Assembly: GCA_009823505.1 (NCBI GenBank)
Contig: VZQC01005589.1
Coordinates: forward strand, 99,780 to 163,779
DNA: 64,000 nucleotides
Direction: 5' to 3'
From: Rhizomys pruinosus
Lineage: Eukaryota; Chordata; Mammalia; Rodentia; Spalacidae
Position numbers and translations under genes: made by a program. A model generated the notes under the pieces. The model worked only from the letters and a program-made list of their open reading frames with translations. It was not told the DNA's origin and made no database searches. Positions 20,601 through 32,584 of the stretch are shown here, in pieces; position 1 is the first letter of the stretch, and the number at the start of each line of letters is the position of its first letter.

Positions 20601-23600
20601 GGCTTCCCAGTGAGGCCAGCAGCTGGCCCAGTTGGGCACTGGACTTTGAGCATCAGAAAGGGCTGCTGAATCCATGGTGACCTGCTGTTTGCAGCCAGGT
20701 CTGCCAAGAATTGGGTCACTCTTGCATGCCAAAAGTTTGGATTCAGGGAGCTGGAGAGATGGCTCAGTGGTTAGGAGCACATAAGAGCATCCGCTACTCT
20801 TGCAGAGGACCGGGATTCCCCCGCATATGTCAGCTAAGAACTATCTTTAAGCCGGGTGTGGTGGCGCATGCCTTTGATCCTAGCACTCAGGAGGCAGAGG
20901 CAGGTGGATCTCTGTGGGTTCAAGGTCAGCCTGGTCTACAGAGTGAGCTCCAGGACAGCTGGGGCTACAGGGAGACCCTGTCTCAGAAAGAAAAAAAAAA
21001 AAGGTTTGGATTCAGTGCTTGTTTGGGGCAGTTAAACATGGTTGGGGACATGAGTTAATTTACATGAAAATCAGATTATGTGGCTTTGGGGACAAGAGTT
21101 AACCTACATGAAAATCAGATTATGTGTCTAGTGATTAAGTCCAGTTGACATTTAGATGTGGCATTTAGCAGAACCCTTTGCCCTCAACAGGTGCCTTTGC
21201 AGAACTGTAGTGGGCGTGCTTGTTAGGACTCTTGAGGAGTGGTTTTTGCAGAACTGTAGAGGGTATGCTGTTAGGACTCTGAGGAGTGGTCTTTGCAGAA
21301 CTGTAGAGGGTGTGCTGTTAGGACTCTGAGGAGTGGTCTTTGCAGAACCGTAGAGGGTGTGCTGTTAGGACTCTGAGGAGTGGTCTTTGCAGAACTGTAG
21401 AGGGTGTGCTGTTAGGACTGAGGAGTGCAGGGATGCTGGGCTCATGCTGTCCTTTTGGCGCTCTGCGCATGTTAGGTTTTCCCTCCAGGACAGCCAAGCT
21501 GGTCTGACCAGAAATACCGTGGCTTCTTCACCTGTCGAGTTTGGCAGTTTGGACACTGGGAGGAGGTGACCATAGATGACCGGCTGCCTTGCCTTGCAGG
21601 GAGACTCTGCTTCTCCCGGTGCCAGAAGGAGGATGTGTTCTGGCTTCCCTTACTGGAAAAGGCCTACGCCAAGTATGTGTGCTCTGGGAGGTGGGGCTAG
21701 GCTGGGTGGCTCCAACACACAGGCTGCCCCTCTGAGGTCCATCTCACCTGCCTGGGGCTGAAGAGCCCTGTGCAGTCCTCAGGAACTGGCAGCCAGTCCT
21801 GGGGGTCGCAGCGTGGACCCTACTCCCAGGCCTGTGGTTTGTGCTCCCTGCCCATGTTTCGCAGGCTTCCACAGAGAGGGCCCTTGGCGCCTTCATCCCA
21901 TAGTCCCAGAAGGCCGCCCCTTCTACGTGGCATTTGGTGCATTGCTGAAGGAAGCTGGCTGGTGCCTAGGCGTCTTAGCAGACGGACTCAGGAGGCTGGC
22001 AGGATATCGGTGCTTAGGGGATCATGGAGTTGGACCTTCTGAGGTCGAGCCTGTGCTCCTCTGCCTTGTCTCTTGCTCACACTAGAGGCAGCATGGGTCT
22101 GGACCTAGCTCAGTAGGGACCAGCAGATTATTGCATCACAACTAAGTGAAGATGCACAGCAGAGGGGTTAGATGTGACGAGTGGAGTTGGAAGGTGCTGT
22201 GGGGTGTGATGGACTTCCGACAGGAGAGGCAGGAAGACCCCCAGTGGCAAGGCTCATGCCCCCTGTGCTTGTGGTTCTCTAGAGTCCATGGGTCCTATGA
22301 GTGCCTGTGGGCAGGGCAGGTGGCAGATGCCTTGGTGGACCTCACTGGAAGCCTGGCAGAAAGGTGGAGCCTGAAGGAGATGGTGGGAGATGGTGGTCAG
22401 CAGGACAGTCCCAGTGGCTGGGAGCACAGGTCATGTCGACAGCTACTCCACCTGAAGGACCAGTGTCTGATCAGCTGCTCTGTGCTCAACCCCAGACCAG
22501 GTAAGGCCTGTGGCCACACACACTCCCCCGCTCTACCTCAGTTACCTCTCTCCTTGTTACAGAGAAGGACATCTGACCATCAGAGGGTTGTCTGCCTTTG
22601 TGTCCTTCTCTGTCTCTTCAGAAGGAGGTGACCCTCTTTCCAAGACCAGTCTTTTCACCCAGAGCAAGGCAGGGCCTGCGTTTCCACCCTGGTGCTCAGG
22701 GAAGGTTTACAAGAGGCAGGAACAGCGTACCATCACTGCCCTGGCTGCTTCCTTGTAGAGGCTGTCATCAGGGTTCAGGAAGGAAAGTGTACAGAGAAAG
22801 TGTGCGTGGGCCGGAGGGGATAGCACAGCCATTAAAGGCTGAGGATAAGAACTGCAAAAAAGCGTGCAGGAACGTGACACTTGACTGCACTTTCTCAAGT
22901 TCTTCATGTGTTTTTGTTATAAACTTGTTTTGTTTTACATAAACTTTGGCAATATCTTTCCCCACTAATGAGTCTCCTTCCCTGATGATGGATAGTTCAG
23001 ATATTTGCTTGAGACAAGATCTCACTATGTAGCCCAGGCTTGTCTGGAACTACAGTCCTGTCTTTGACTCCCGGGTACTGAGATCACAGACATGTATTAC
23101 CATGCCCTGCTAGATGTATATGAGAATTATAAATACCATGATCATCTTAACGTTTAAGATTATTTTTGTAGTATAACTTGGATTCAAAAATACGAACCTC
23201 TGGTGCTGGGGAAATGGGTCCTTGTGCTGTGCAGTGCTTTACTGACCTGTGATGTCTTCAGTACCCACATGAAAAGCTAGGCCTGGTGATGGAATCCCAG
23301 TATTGTGCAGGTGAAGACAAGGATCCCTGGGGCTTTCTGGCCAGCTAGCATAGCCGGGTTGGTGAGCCCCAGGTCCCATTGAAAAACTCCGTGTCAGAAA
23401 ATAAGGTTGGACAGCTCTTGAAGAAAACAACCAGGGTTGTTCCCTGGCCTCCATATACATGTATACACATGTGTACAGGTACCTCTACCCCCTTCCCGCA
23501 TATCAACACACACATAATTAAAGATAGAACATCAAAATAAACCAAACCATGCTGGCAGTTACCCTGGCTGGATCAGCATCTGGGGTTAGCAAGACCCTAG

Positions 23601-26600
23601 TCTGGGATCCCCTCAGGCAGATCCCAGGATAGAAGGGATGAGCCGTAGGAGGTGGCTTCCGGTGGCTCCACTGGGCAGCATGCAGGGATTGAGTTCCTGC
23701 TTCCCTCTTGAAGGTAGAAGCTGGCCATTGAGCATCACCTTGGTGCTGTTGGCATAGGTCAGCCCCACAGTGGGGGCGGGGTTTCTGATTCCTGGGACTT
23801 CTGGTCTTGGACAAGACCCCTCCCCTCCAATTTGTTACTGGAGCCCACTGAAGCATCAGAGCTGGCACTGGGTAGGACCTTTGCCTTCATGAGTAGAGCC
23901 GTGGCCACTAGGCTCTCCTGCCCTCTCCTAGCCTCCACTCTCCCTAGAGCAGCACTGCCCCTCGTCTCCACTATGTTGGTGTCCCTTTGCTCTGAGGTCT
24001 CTGGAATGCCTCTTGGCCTCGAGTCCTCCCCATTGACTTGGTACAAGTGTCCCTTCTCCAGCTGGCTCTGCCTAGGGGAAGACTCTCCGTGATCATTCAT
24101 GATTTCAGCTGTGTCGCTGCCAGTAATAGTGGTGGTATGCTTGAAAGCTGGCCGTGCACTGACCTATATGGTAACCTAGGCCCTGAGGAGGGACGGACTT
24201 GAGCAGCACCAGTTCCCCTGGTAACAAGCTAGGAAGAAACAGCTTTCCCTTAATGGCCTCAATAGCAGTTGGGTATCCAGAGGCTGATCCACCCCTGGCT
24301 CCCCGTGAGCCATAGCCAGAAGCGGCACAGAGAGTGCCACGGACGCACCTCTGAGAAACTTGTCTTTTGCAAACCTCATCTTCCGTTGTTACAAGTTTAT
24401 AGTGAAAAGCAGGGGTCTCAGGAAGCAGGAGAGGGCCAGGACTTAGGTAAGACAGATACAGTCACAGATGCACTTAGGTCCTGAGTAAAGCAGGCAACAA
24501 CTAGAGGAAGACAGATACAGTCACAGATGCACTTAGGTCCTGAGTAAAGCAGGCAACAACAGAGGAAGACTAGACAACAGTCAGCGAAGACCGTCCAGGA
24601 TGATTTTCCCATAGAACAAACGGGGGGTTCAGGGCCTGGCAGCTGTGTCCCACTTGGTTGTTCCAGTCGACAGGGTTCGACGAACCCACTGTTTTCAGTA
24701 GTCCATCTCCTGTCTGGGTCCCCAGCTGCTTCAGAACTCCTGAGCTCAGTTTTATTCTAAATTCATCTCAGTCTCCAGCACATGGATGGCCCAGCCATTT
24801 TCCCTTCATGGCATAGAATGCGACATGTTTATAGCTGGCCTGTGCTCTGGAGACCCAGGCATCTTCCGGGAAAGGCAGGGAGCTGTATCCTTGCATTTGG
24901 GGACATGGTGATGCTGTTCTTCACATGACTGAGCTCTTCTCATAGGTGCCAGGGAACTGGGGGAGTTCCACGCTTTCATCGTCTCAGATCTGCGGGAGCT
25001 CTGGAGTCGGGCCGGCCAGGGTATCCTGCTGCTGCGGATTCAGAACCCATGGGGCCGGCGCTGTTGGCAGGGGCTCTGGAGAGAGGGGTGCGTGCCAGGA
25101 GGACTACACTGTGGGAGGAGGGCCAAGACTGTGGGCACCCACATCCCGATGCCCTCTGGTCTGTGCTGTGGACACATCTTGCTGTCGAGGCAGTGCTTGG
25201 TTTTCTGTGGCAAAGCTCTTAGTGCTGCTTGTGCACCTCCATGCTCCCCAGCTCAGGGGACCTGCAAGACCACGGGGCCTGGTGACTTTAGGTATGGGGT
25301 TCTGTCTTGGGCACCTACAGGATAGCATATGCCTGGGTAGGCTGTGGGGTGAGATGGGGTTTAGAGGTGGCCTACACCCGAAGGCCTCAGATCAGTTTTA
25401 AAACCCTCCCAACTAAGCCAGGATCCCCTTGAAGTCCAGAGCTGCTTCAGGTCTCCTGGATTCCAACTATCCTCTGAGCCCAGGCTGAGCCTGGTGCCAC
25501 TAAGCAGCGCAGCAACCCACTTCTCAGTGTGGCAGCTCGGATGCGAAAGCCCTGGGAAGAAAGCATCTTCTCAGGCAAGGAAACCCCCAGAGAAAGAGAT
25601 TCTGATGGCCAGTACACAGAAGGCACCTCCCCTAGGGCACTTCTTAGCAAGGGAGTGGGCCATGCAGAAACTCGGGGCTCTGCATCCCCCAGGTTCCCTG
25701 CCCTGCTTGCCAGTTGACCCTCAGCTTTCTCAAGAGCTCACACTGAAGTGAAGTTTACTGCAGGGGTGAAGGGTGGAGCCAGGTGGAGCCAGCTGAGGAG
25801 TCTGAGCTACTGTCGCAGCTCCAGGAAGGAGAGTTCTGGGTGGAAGAGGAGGAGTTCCTCAGGGAGTTTGACGAGGTCACCATTGGCTATCCGGTCACAG
25901 AGGCTGGCCACCTGCAGAGCCTTTACACAGGTAGGGCTAGCAGGAGTGGAACTCTGCGCTTTGATATCAGGAGCCTGACACCAGTGACTGGGCCTGGGGA
26001 GGAGAGGCATGGTGGATTTGGGGAAGGTGGGCTGACTGCCACTGGTGTGCTTGCTTCGTACTGTGTGTGGACCAGCGAGGCTCTTCAAGCTGATGTGTGT
26101 GTCTCCCACTAGAGAAGGTGCTGTGCCATGCACAGGCACTGCCTGGCGCCTGGGTTCCAGGGCTGTCAGCTGGAGGCTGCCGGAACAACAGTTGCTTTCC
26201 CTGCAACCCCAAGTTCTGGCTGCGGCTCTTGGAACCTAGTGAGGTGTGTGTGGCCATTCTGCAGAAACCCTGGAAGTGCTCAGTGGGCCAGCCCCGGGCA
26301 CTGGTGCGTCCCAGCCCTGCACGGGTGAACATTGTGAGCAAGGACTACCAGGCTGTGGGCCTTCACATCTGGAAGGTAACTCCATCTGCTGGCCACGGTG
26401 GTCAGGCTATAGACCTAGAGGAGGCCTGGGTCTCAAGATCACTGGGCCATGGATCCTTTCTCCCGTGTCCTCTGATGCCTTGACAGGTGTAGCTCTGATT
26501 CAAAGCCCACCCACTCTACCCTAGAGGCAGAGGCCTATCCAGCTCCCCCCCTCTACCCTCAGGCCCTGCTATGTGGGTGGAGCCACACCAAGTGAGGAGT

Positions 26601-29600
26601 TTCCCACCAGACCAGGGCTGCCACTTGCCCCATGTCCTGTGCCTGCCTCCCTCCACTTCCTTCAGTACAACCATAGAAACTTAGAGGCTTGCTCTCAGGT
26701 CAGTCTCAGATACTTGGCCAGTTTTATAAACCAGCTGTTTCCTTGAATGGGTGGGTCCGAGGCTGCTGCTTGCTTACTCAGTGGCTGGACTTTATGCAGT
26801 ACATCTTGGCAGTATCTGACAACTCTTACCACTGTTCATTGTCCCTTTGTGGATGTGGCCTGCCTTCTGGTCCTTTGCTCTTGCAAGAGAAGTTGCTGGA
26901 AAGTGCCTTGTCCAGCAGTCTCCAGGCTGCACTGGTCACTGGCCTGACAGAGTGTAGTGGTTTGGATTTGTCTGTTCTGTACTTGGCACTAAAGCTGAGG
27001 GAAGCCCTGGCTCTGTGGCTTCCCAGCAGTATCCTGAGAGGATAGCTGTGTGGGCTAGCCTGGGAGCTCTACTAGACCAGGGAGGCAGAGGCCCAGTATG
27101 TAGTTAAGCTCTCCTCAGAGCCTCCTGCCTTCATTGTCCTAGGTGGAGAAGCGGCGAGTCAGCCTGCCCAGGGTCCTCTCTGCTCCCCCTGTGGCTGGTA
27201 CCACATGCCATGCATATGACCGTGAGGTCCACTTGCGCTGTGAGCTGTCCCCAGGCTACTACCTGGCTGTTCCTAGCACCTTCTTGAAGGATGTGCCAGG
27301 ACAGTTCCTGCTCCGAGTCTTCTCCACCGGGAAAGTCTCCCTCAGGTAAGGAGCCAGGCCCGCTGGGTTTCCTGCAGCTGGGCTGATGCCTGGGGAAGGG
27401 GCAGGAGCTGGATACGAGTGTAGGACTTGGGCTGGTTCCTTTGGACCAGACTGCCAGTGCCCTCTGTGCTTGTATCCTGACAGTGCTGTCAGGGTGGCCA
27501 CCAAGGGTTCATCTCCTGGAACAGCCGTGCCCGCAGGCGAGTGGGAGACAGTACAGCTGCAGGGCTGCTGGAGAGCTGGTCAGACAGCTGGGGGCAGCAG
27601 GAACTTTGCCTCTTACCCTCGAAACCCCTGCCTCCCCTTCTCCGTACCTGAGGGCACCAATCCTCGGTACATCCGCATCACCCTGCACCAACACTGCCAG
27701 CTCAGCAACAGCCAGCTCCACCCCATTGGCTTCCATGTTTTCCAGGTGAGCTCGGTGCTTGGCAAGGCCCCAGGGAATCTGCTCTGGTCTAAGCACCTGC
27801 TGCTGTGGCCTGGCCTCTGTGATCTGGCCCAGGAGCCCAACCAGCAGGCCTCAGGGAAGACACACTTCCAGGTTTCACAAAGTCTATACTGGGGTCTGAG
27901 CAGCTCACCCAGCTCACAATGCCTGCGTCTGAAGACAGTCCAGAATGAGCCTCCGCGGTTCTGAGGCAGAGGCCCAGTCCAACCCTGAAGTGGATGTGGT
28001 CCCAGGTAGTTATTACAGGGAAGCATTATCCGTCGTACCACAGGCAGTGGTCAGTACTCGGGCACACCTCACCAAGTGTTCCAGGTGGGGCTGGTAAGAG
28101 CTGCTCCATAGGGAAGCAGGAAGAGCAAGGTCTGGACTTCTCTTAGAGAGAACCATAGAGCCTAAGAGCAGGCCAGGAAGAGATGCATGTGTTTGGCTAC
28201 AGCAAGTAGCTTGACGGCCGCTGCTCTGGCCAGTCAGCAAGCCAGAGATGCCACCGTGCTTGAGGACTACTCCTGTGAGCTCAGGACTGTTCCTCGGTGT
28301 GGCACCCACGTCTGCACAGGCCTGCCGGGGCCGAGACTGGGAGGGAGGGAGACCCTGGACGTGTGCCTCTGCAGCTCTATAGTGGCGCTGTCAGTCCAGG
28401 GCAGCCACAGATGAGGGCGAGAAGTCACACCAAGGGGCCTCACTACTTGAGCTCTGGTAGCCAGGAGCTCCACCAAGACCCCCCCCCTCCCCCAAAGACC
28501 ACCCACGCCCTGCAGTCGGAAGCCTGGGAAGGCTGGGAAGAGTCAGTGAGGTGAGGCTCAGATCTCCCGCAGTGCTTCAGACTTGGCCTTGCCATTTTTC
28601 CCTCTTAACCAGCACCAGGAACGCACTGGGCAGATCTTTAGTTGGAGAAGAACTGTGCCAGAGGTCAAGGATCAGACTACAAATTCCATGGTGACAATGA
28701 CACTCTCTAACCCCATGAGGCTATGTGGGATTTGGGCTCTCAGGGTAAACATTGCTGTAGGGTGTGTTGAACTGTATCAGGATTCACTATGGTGGGCTGA
28801 AGCATGTGTGCCCAGAATGTAAGTGACCTGAGGAAGGAGTGATTTTTCTCAGCCAGGTTTTATTTGGGGGGGGGGGTAATAAGTGCATCCCAGAGAGCTG
28901 GAAGGAGATTCCTTCTGAAGAGAGCCCTTGTCTGGGAGGCCTGGTTAGTGGCTGGTGTATAAAACTGGCACCTGGTGATGTGACATTTTTTTGCCTTTGG
29001 CAAGGTTGGCCTGGCCCCATGCTTGGCTCCCTGGCAGAGGGCATGACTAGAGAACAGGGAGCATGAGGTGTCCCACCAGCTGCTGACCCGGAGCAGTGTG
29101 CCTTCAACTAGGGTGGTGTAGGGGGGAGCGCAAAGTACCATCCTCTGCTGAGCCCACCCACAATCCCTTCAGGTTCCGGTAGGTGGTGAAGATCAGGACG
29201 CGTGCCCCCTGATGCTCCGGGAGCCTCTGCTGAGCTGTGTGCCGCATCGCTGCGCCCAGGAAGTGAGCCGGCTCTGCCTCCTGTCTGCAGGAACCTACAG
29301 GGTTGTGCCCTCCACCTACCTGCCAGACGCAGAGGGCACCTTCACTGTGACCATAGCAACCAGAATAGACAGGTGTGGCTCCAGGACGTGGATGTCAGAG
29401 GGATCTGAGGGCCTCAGCATCGTAGCACCACCTACCGTCCTCCCGTGAGCCCCTCCTCCACATCTCACTTGCCTTTTTCTGCCTTCTGGGCAGAGCCAAG
29501 AGGCAGGCATATGGTCCTGGGACGCCATGCTGGTGATCTAAACCTGGGAGGGACGTGCTGGGTGTGAAGTGTGCAAGCAGGTCTGTGACGTGGCCTGACA

Positions 29601-29966
29601 CTCTTTCCACAGGCGATCTATTCACAGCCAGGAGATGCTGGGCCAGCTCCTCCAGGAGGTTCGTGTGCAGCGCCCCAGCCCAGCTCCGGCCTGCAGCCGC
29701 CTGGTTGCCTGGGGTCTTGGTTCTCTTAGCCTTTCTCAGTGGCCTTGCTGTAGGCAGCCCCTGTCCGAGACATGAGGTGCTCCAGCTACTGCTGACCCTG
29801 GGCAGTGTGCCCTCTCCTCAAGAGTCACAGACGGTCTCTAAAAGCCTGGGAGCTGGGGCTGAGCCTCATTCCCTGGTGGTGGTTGGAAGGGCAGTGGGCA
29901 GCAGAGGCCATTGCTGACCTCACCTTCTCCCCTCAGGTCTCCTTCATGGCAGTAATGAAAGCCTGA
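17437..29966 (+). CDS. CAPN10: CAPN10, calpain-10 (complete, 12 coding exons)
   Basis: Atypical intracellular cysteine protease lacking the penta-EF-hand domain; human CAPN10 was reported as a type 2 diabetes susceptibility gene. Exons: 17437-17577, 19921-20052, 21476-21672, 22283-22500, 24946-25087, 25764-25930, 26113-26375, 27143-27345, 27484-27745, 29173-29372, 29613-29658, 29937-29966. All boundaries are GT/AG, phases agree, and the sum of 2001 nt gives 666 residues. Domains: protease core about 1-320 with Cys73 (LLGDCWF), His238 (GEFHAF) and Asn263 (IQNPWG), then two C2-like beta-sandwich domains. The C-terminus ends MAVMKA. The start [14 protein letters not shown] matches the human N-terminus; the ATG has A at -3. 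Intron 2 has a 47-bp tandem array, intron 4 a 59-bp duplication. No disabling change is seen. Confidence 0.97.
18612..18772 (+). mobile_element. B1 SINE in CAPN10 intron 1
   Basis: Near-complete B1 from 'ggccgggcgtggtggcgcac' to an A-rich tail. The flanking 'aaaaatgggttttagg' recurs at 'aaaaaatgggttttagg' after the tail and is the TSD. Confidence 0.92.
19195..19445. mobile_element. B3-like SINE (+) interrupted by B1 (-), CAPN10 intron 1
   Basis: 19205-19285 resembles a forward B3/B2-type SINE ('ctaagtttgatccctggggcccacatggg'). 19288-19441 is a well-conserved reverse B1 with a poly(T) tail. Confidence 0.75.
19921..20052 (+). CDS. CAPN10: CAPN10 exon 2 with catalytic cysteine
   Basis: 132 nt (44 codons) between TTTCAG and GTACTG. 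Encodes [16 protein letters not shown]. The Cys at protein position 73 is the nucleophile conserved in catalytically competent calpains. Confidence 0.95.
20735..21015 (+). mobile_element. B2-B1 composite SINE with perfect TSD, CAPN10 intron 2
   Basis: B2 5' part (20747-20849, ending 'gctaagaactatctttaa') joined to B1 (20850 on) and a poly(A) to about 21003. GTTTGGATTCAG at 20735-20746 and 21004-21015 brackets the whole composite, so it moved as one transcript. Confidence 0.85.
21195..21430. repeat. 47-bp tandem repeat in CAPN10 intron 2, about five copies
   Basis: Units start TGTAGAGGGTGTGCTGTTAG and continue GACTCTGAGGAGTGGTCTTTG CAGAAC. The first unit is most diverged; units 2-4 differ by one or two bases; the last loses 'ct'. 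It ends less than 50 bp before exon 3 (21476), so copy number could affect the distance to the branch site. Confidence 0.92.
22808..22866 (+). mobile_element. Short 4.5SI/tRNA-like fragment, CAPN10 intron 4
   Basis: About 47 nt beginning GGGCCGGAGGGGATAGCACAG, with ATTAAAGGCTGAGGATAAGAACTGC and then A6. It aligns along its length with the short element at 59118. The TSD is not convincing. Confidence 0.55.
23005..23112 (-). mobile_element. B1 SINE, minus strand, old (CAPN10 intron 4)
   Basis: Reverse B1 words: 'gagacaagatctcactatgtagcccaggct' and 'gatcacagacatgtattaccatgccc'. Diverged. Confidence 0.7.
23200..23525 (+). mobile_element. B3/B4-class SINE, diverged (CAPN10 intron 4)
   Basis: The tRNA-like start 'tgctggggaaatggg' and an internal 'gctttctggccagctagcatagccgg...aaaataaggttggacagctcttgaagaaaacaacc' region are typical of larger composite rodent SINEs. 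It ends in a CA/TA-rich tail. Confidence 0.55.
24451..24566. repeat. 59-bp tandem duplication in CAPN10 intron 4
   Basis: Two almost identical copies, 24451-24509 and 24510-24566, each starting GACAGATACAGTCACAGATG. They differ by the loss of 'ct' before 'agaggaag', so the duplication is young. Confidence 0.92.
24946..25087 (+). CDS. CAPN10: CAPN10 exon 5 with catalytic His and Asn
   Basis: Acceptor CATAG, donor GTGCGT. Encodes [14 protein letters not shown] and [12 protein letters not shown], carrying His238 and Asn263 of the triad. This exon plus exon 2 shows that all three catalytic residues are intact. Confidence 0.95.
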
Positions 29967-30335
29967 TGTGACTGTGTGCCTGTGGCCTGGAGCTGCTGTT
30001 GCTCAACATCCAGCCACACCTCCAGCCAAGGCCACCTCTCAGCTCCTGGGTGGTTGATCCTCAGGCTGAAGCAAGGTGCTCTGCTCTGGACAGAAGTCAG
30101 CTTGGGATGCGGCCATGCTGGAGGGGCAAGAACTCCAAGTGGCATCTTGGTTCCTCAGTGGAGCGCAGGACATTGCAGGGGCCCAGGCCTGCTACAAAGG
30201 ATTTTGCAGAGCCCTCCAATCTCTTGTGACTCCAGAGACCTTGCACCAGGCACACACATTGTGACATGTTGAAAACTTTATTACTTGAAATATTTTTAAG
30301 AAATGAATTTATAAATAAACATGAATAGTTTATGT
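29967..30335 (+). other. CAPN10: CAPN10 3' UTR
   Basis: GC-rich sequence after the stop becoming AT-rich near its end. AATAAA is at 30314-30319, preceded by ATTACTTGAAATATTT. Cleavage is expected about 15-25 nt further on. Confidence 0.75.
30314..30319 (+). terminator. Polyadenylation signal AATAAA of CAPN10
   Basis: Canonical hexamer about 350 nt after the CAPN10 stop, followed by a TG/T-rich element (GTTTATGTATTGGTC). Confidence 0.8.
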
Positions 30336-30442
30336 ATTGGTCTTATTCCATGAAGCCCAAGGCTGAATCGGCTTCCAGGGAGCCAGCTGTGTGTTCTGAA
30401 AAGGGGGGTGAGGGTCCCATAGGCTATCAAAGAGGTAAAGGG

Positions 30443-30666
30443 TAGGAAAATTGGGCTGGAGGGATGGCTCAGCGGTTAAGAGCACCGACTTCTTGCAGAG
30501 GACCCAGGTTCGATTCCCAGCACCCATATGGCGGCTTAGAACCGTCTTTGCTCCAAATCCAGGGGAATCAGATGCCCTCTTCTGACCTCCAAGGCATTGC
30601 ACAACATGGGTGCACCAACCTGCATGCAGACAGTACACTCATATACATAAAAATAGGAAAATTGGG
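30443..30666 (+). mobile_element. B2 SINE with 13-bp TSD
   Basis: Full B2 just downstream of CAPN10, flanked by TAGGAAAATTGGG at 30443-30455 and 30654-30666. Confidence 0.92.
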
Positions 30667-32584
30667 GGGATCCTTAGTTTTGACATCCTACTTGGCCTTT
30701 TCTGACTGCAGTCTCTACCTAGCCTGTGACAGCTGACCCTAGTGGGGGTATAAGGGCATTAGTCACTCCCAAACATTCATTAGGACTAATTTATGGGAGT
30801 CCAGGAAGTAGTCGAAGTTAGTCTGTAGGCCTTGTGGACTCACAAGCTGGTCCTAGCTGAACTACTGCTAACCGTCTCCTGTGAACCACTGTGATGAGCG
30901 GTGTCAACATGGGCAGCATCCGTGGTCTAGTGGCTGTTGGGTGCCTGAAACACCCCTTTCCCAGTACATAGCAGGATAAGGCCGCAGTTCTGGGGGAGTT
31001 CTAACATTGCTGTGAACAGCAGGGACATCTCATGGACCAGGCCTTGGACAGCAGTGAGGAGCCACCCTCTACCCTTAAGTGCTTTGCCTAGTCCCTGATT
31101 GGTGACTTCCCATGTCACTCCTGTTGATGTGCCTTAAGTCCTATAGCACCTGTTGATGACCCCAGACTTGCCACTGCTGGGCAGGCATGGGCAATCGTCT
31201 GGCTTCTCATTGGGGTCTACATCCTACCACCCTTGGTGTGTCAAGCCCTGTAGTGGAAGTTCCTGCGGCTGTCACCTGGCCTGCAGGACTAGCCTAACTA
31301 GGGTGGGAGCTGGCCTAATGATGTGACCTGGGCTTTTGGACCCTTGAGGGCATCCGCCAAGCCCATCTGCAGCTGCTCCTGACACAGCCATCCCTGTCAC
31401 CCTGGATTCCACTTTAGTCTCTGCATCCAGACACGGTGTGCTGGGCCTGCCCACACATCCTCTTCCCACAAGGACCCAATTAAGCAGCAAACTCAGCAGT
31501 TGGGCCAGACAGGACAGTCACCGCTGGGTTAGGGCCCACTGCCTCCCCATTACCAGTGACCAGTCCTTGGCCATGGGGAGTAGGTGACCCAGTGCCACAG
31601 CCCAGATGGTCACATTTTTCAGCCTGAGTCCACTGCTCCAGAAGCACATACTGGAACAGAACTTAGGACAACTTGTTTTGGGTGAAAGGTGCCGTAGCTA
31701 CTTGGCCAGTCCCAGCCATCTTAAGACTTTGGAGGGTCCAAGTTCTGATGAGTGTTGCCCTTGGGGCTGAAATGTTCTGCCTTTGGTTTTGCCTGACTCT
31801 GTCACCTGAGCAAGATTGTCACCCGAGGCCATGGCAGCCCTCCTCTGCTGCTTCTGTCCCCAGGCTGGCATGCTCGCTAGCCACTCTCCATCTCAGCAGT
31901 GTCTGTTTTGGTTATAATTCTAGGGGCTTTGCAGGGGGACCCTGGGGAAGGACTTGCCCACCAATGGACTGCTTACAGGAGAGACGCCTCCTACCCATAG
32001 TGTGCCCTCGAGCTTCCCTGAAGGCCGGGGGTCCTCGGCTGCCCCAGGGGACAGTTCTTTCTAACACTTCACCTAGTAGGTTCTTTGCAGCTGCTGCTGG
32101 TGGCACAGATCTTAGGGACTGGACTCTTCCTGATCCCCACACCCCAGGCTTCCACGGCCACTGCCTCTTGCCAATTGCTTGTTGGCCTTGGCTCCTGGAG
32201 GAGGAATCTCCAGGGACAGCAAGAGCACCCCAGCTGTGACTCCTCTGTGTGCGTCACCCAATGGCCTCCAGGGGGCACCATCACACTGTGACTCACTCTT
32301 AGGGGGTCACTGAACCATTTCAGCCAGAGCCTGCCTGCCTTTGTTCTCAGGAGTCCCTGGAGTATGGCAGGAGTATGGCAGGAGTTGGGGGAGCAGCCAC
32401 CAGGCTGTCACTGCTCAGGGCAGCCCTGGTTTGGAAGAGTGGACTCTGAGGGCTGTTCGAGCAGGCAGGAGGTCAGCACTCTAAGGCTACAGGGGCACTG
32501 CCAGGGCTTGAGTATCTGCCCCCTAACCCCAACATGGTGCCTTAGGAAGGTGATTAGGACACGGTGGAACCTCATGAGTGAGGT
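30667..32584. other. Intergenic, repeat-poor, no gene recognised
   Basis: About 1.9 kb of GC-moderate unique sequence. ORFs here have no matching splice structure or recognisable domain. Confidence 0.4.

Noticed and set aside
25500..25763. 85-codon ORF just before CAPN10 exon 6
   Set aside because: Lies within intron 5, has no similarity to calpain, and is skipped by consistent exon phases.
27746..27964. CAPN10 exon 9 read-through tail of about 72 residues
   Set aside because: A clean donor GTGAGC follows exon 9, and the next exon restores the conserved C-terminus. The open intron start is probably chance, though an intron-retaining isoform is possible.
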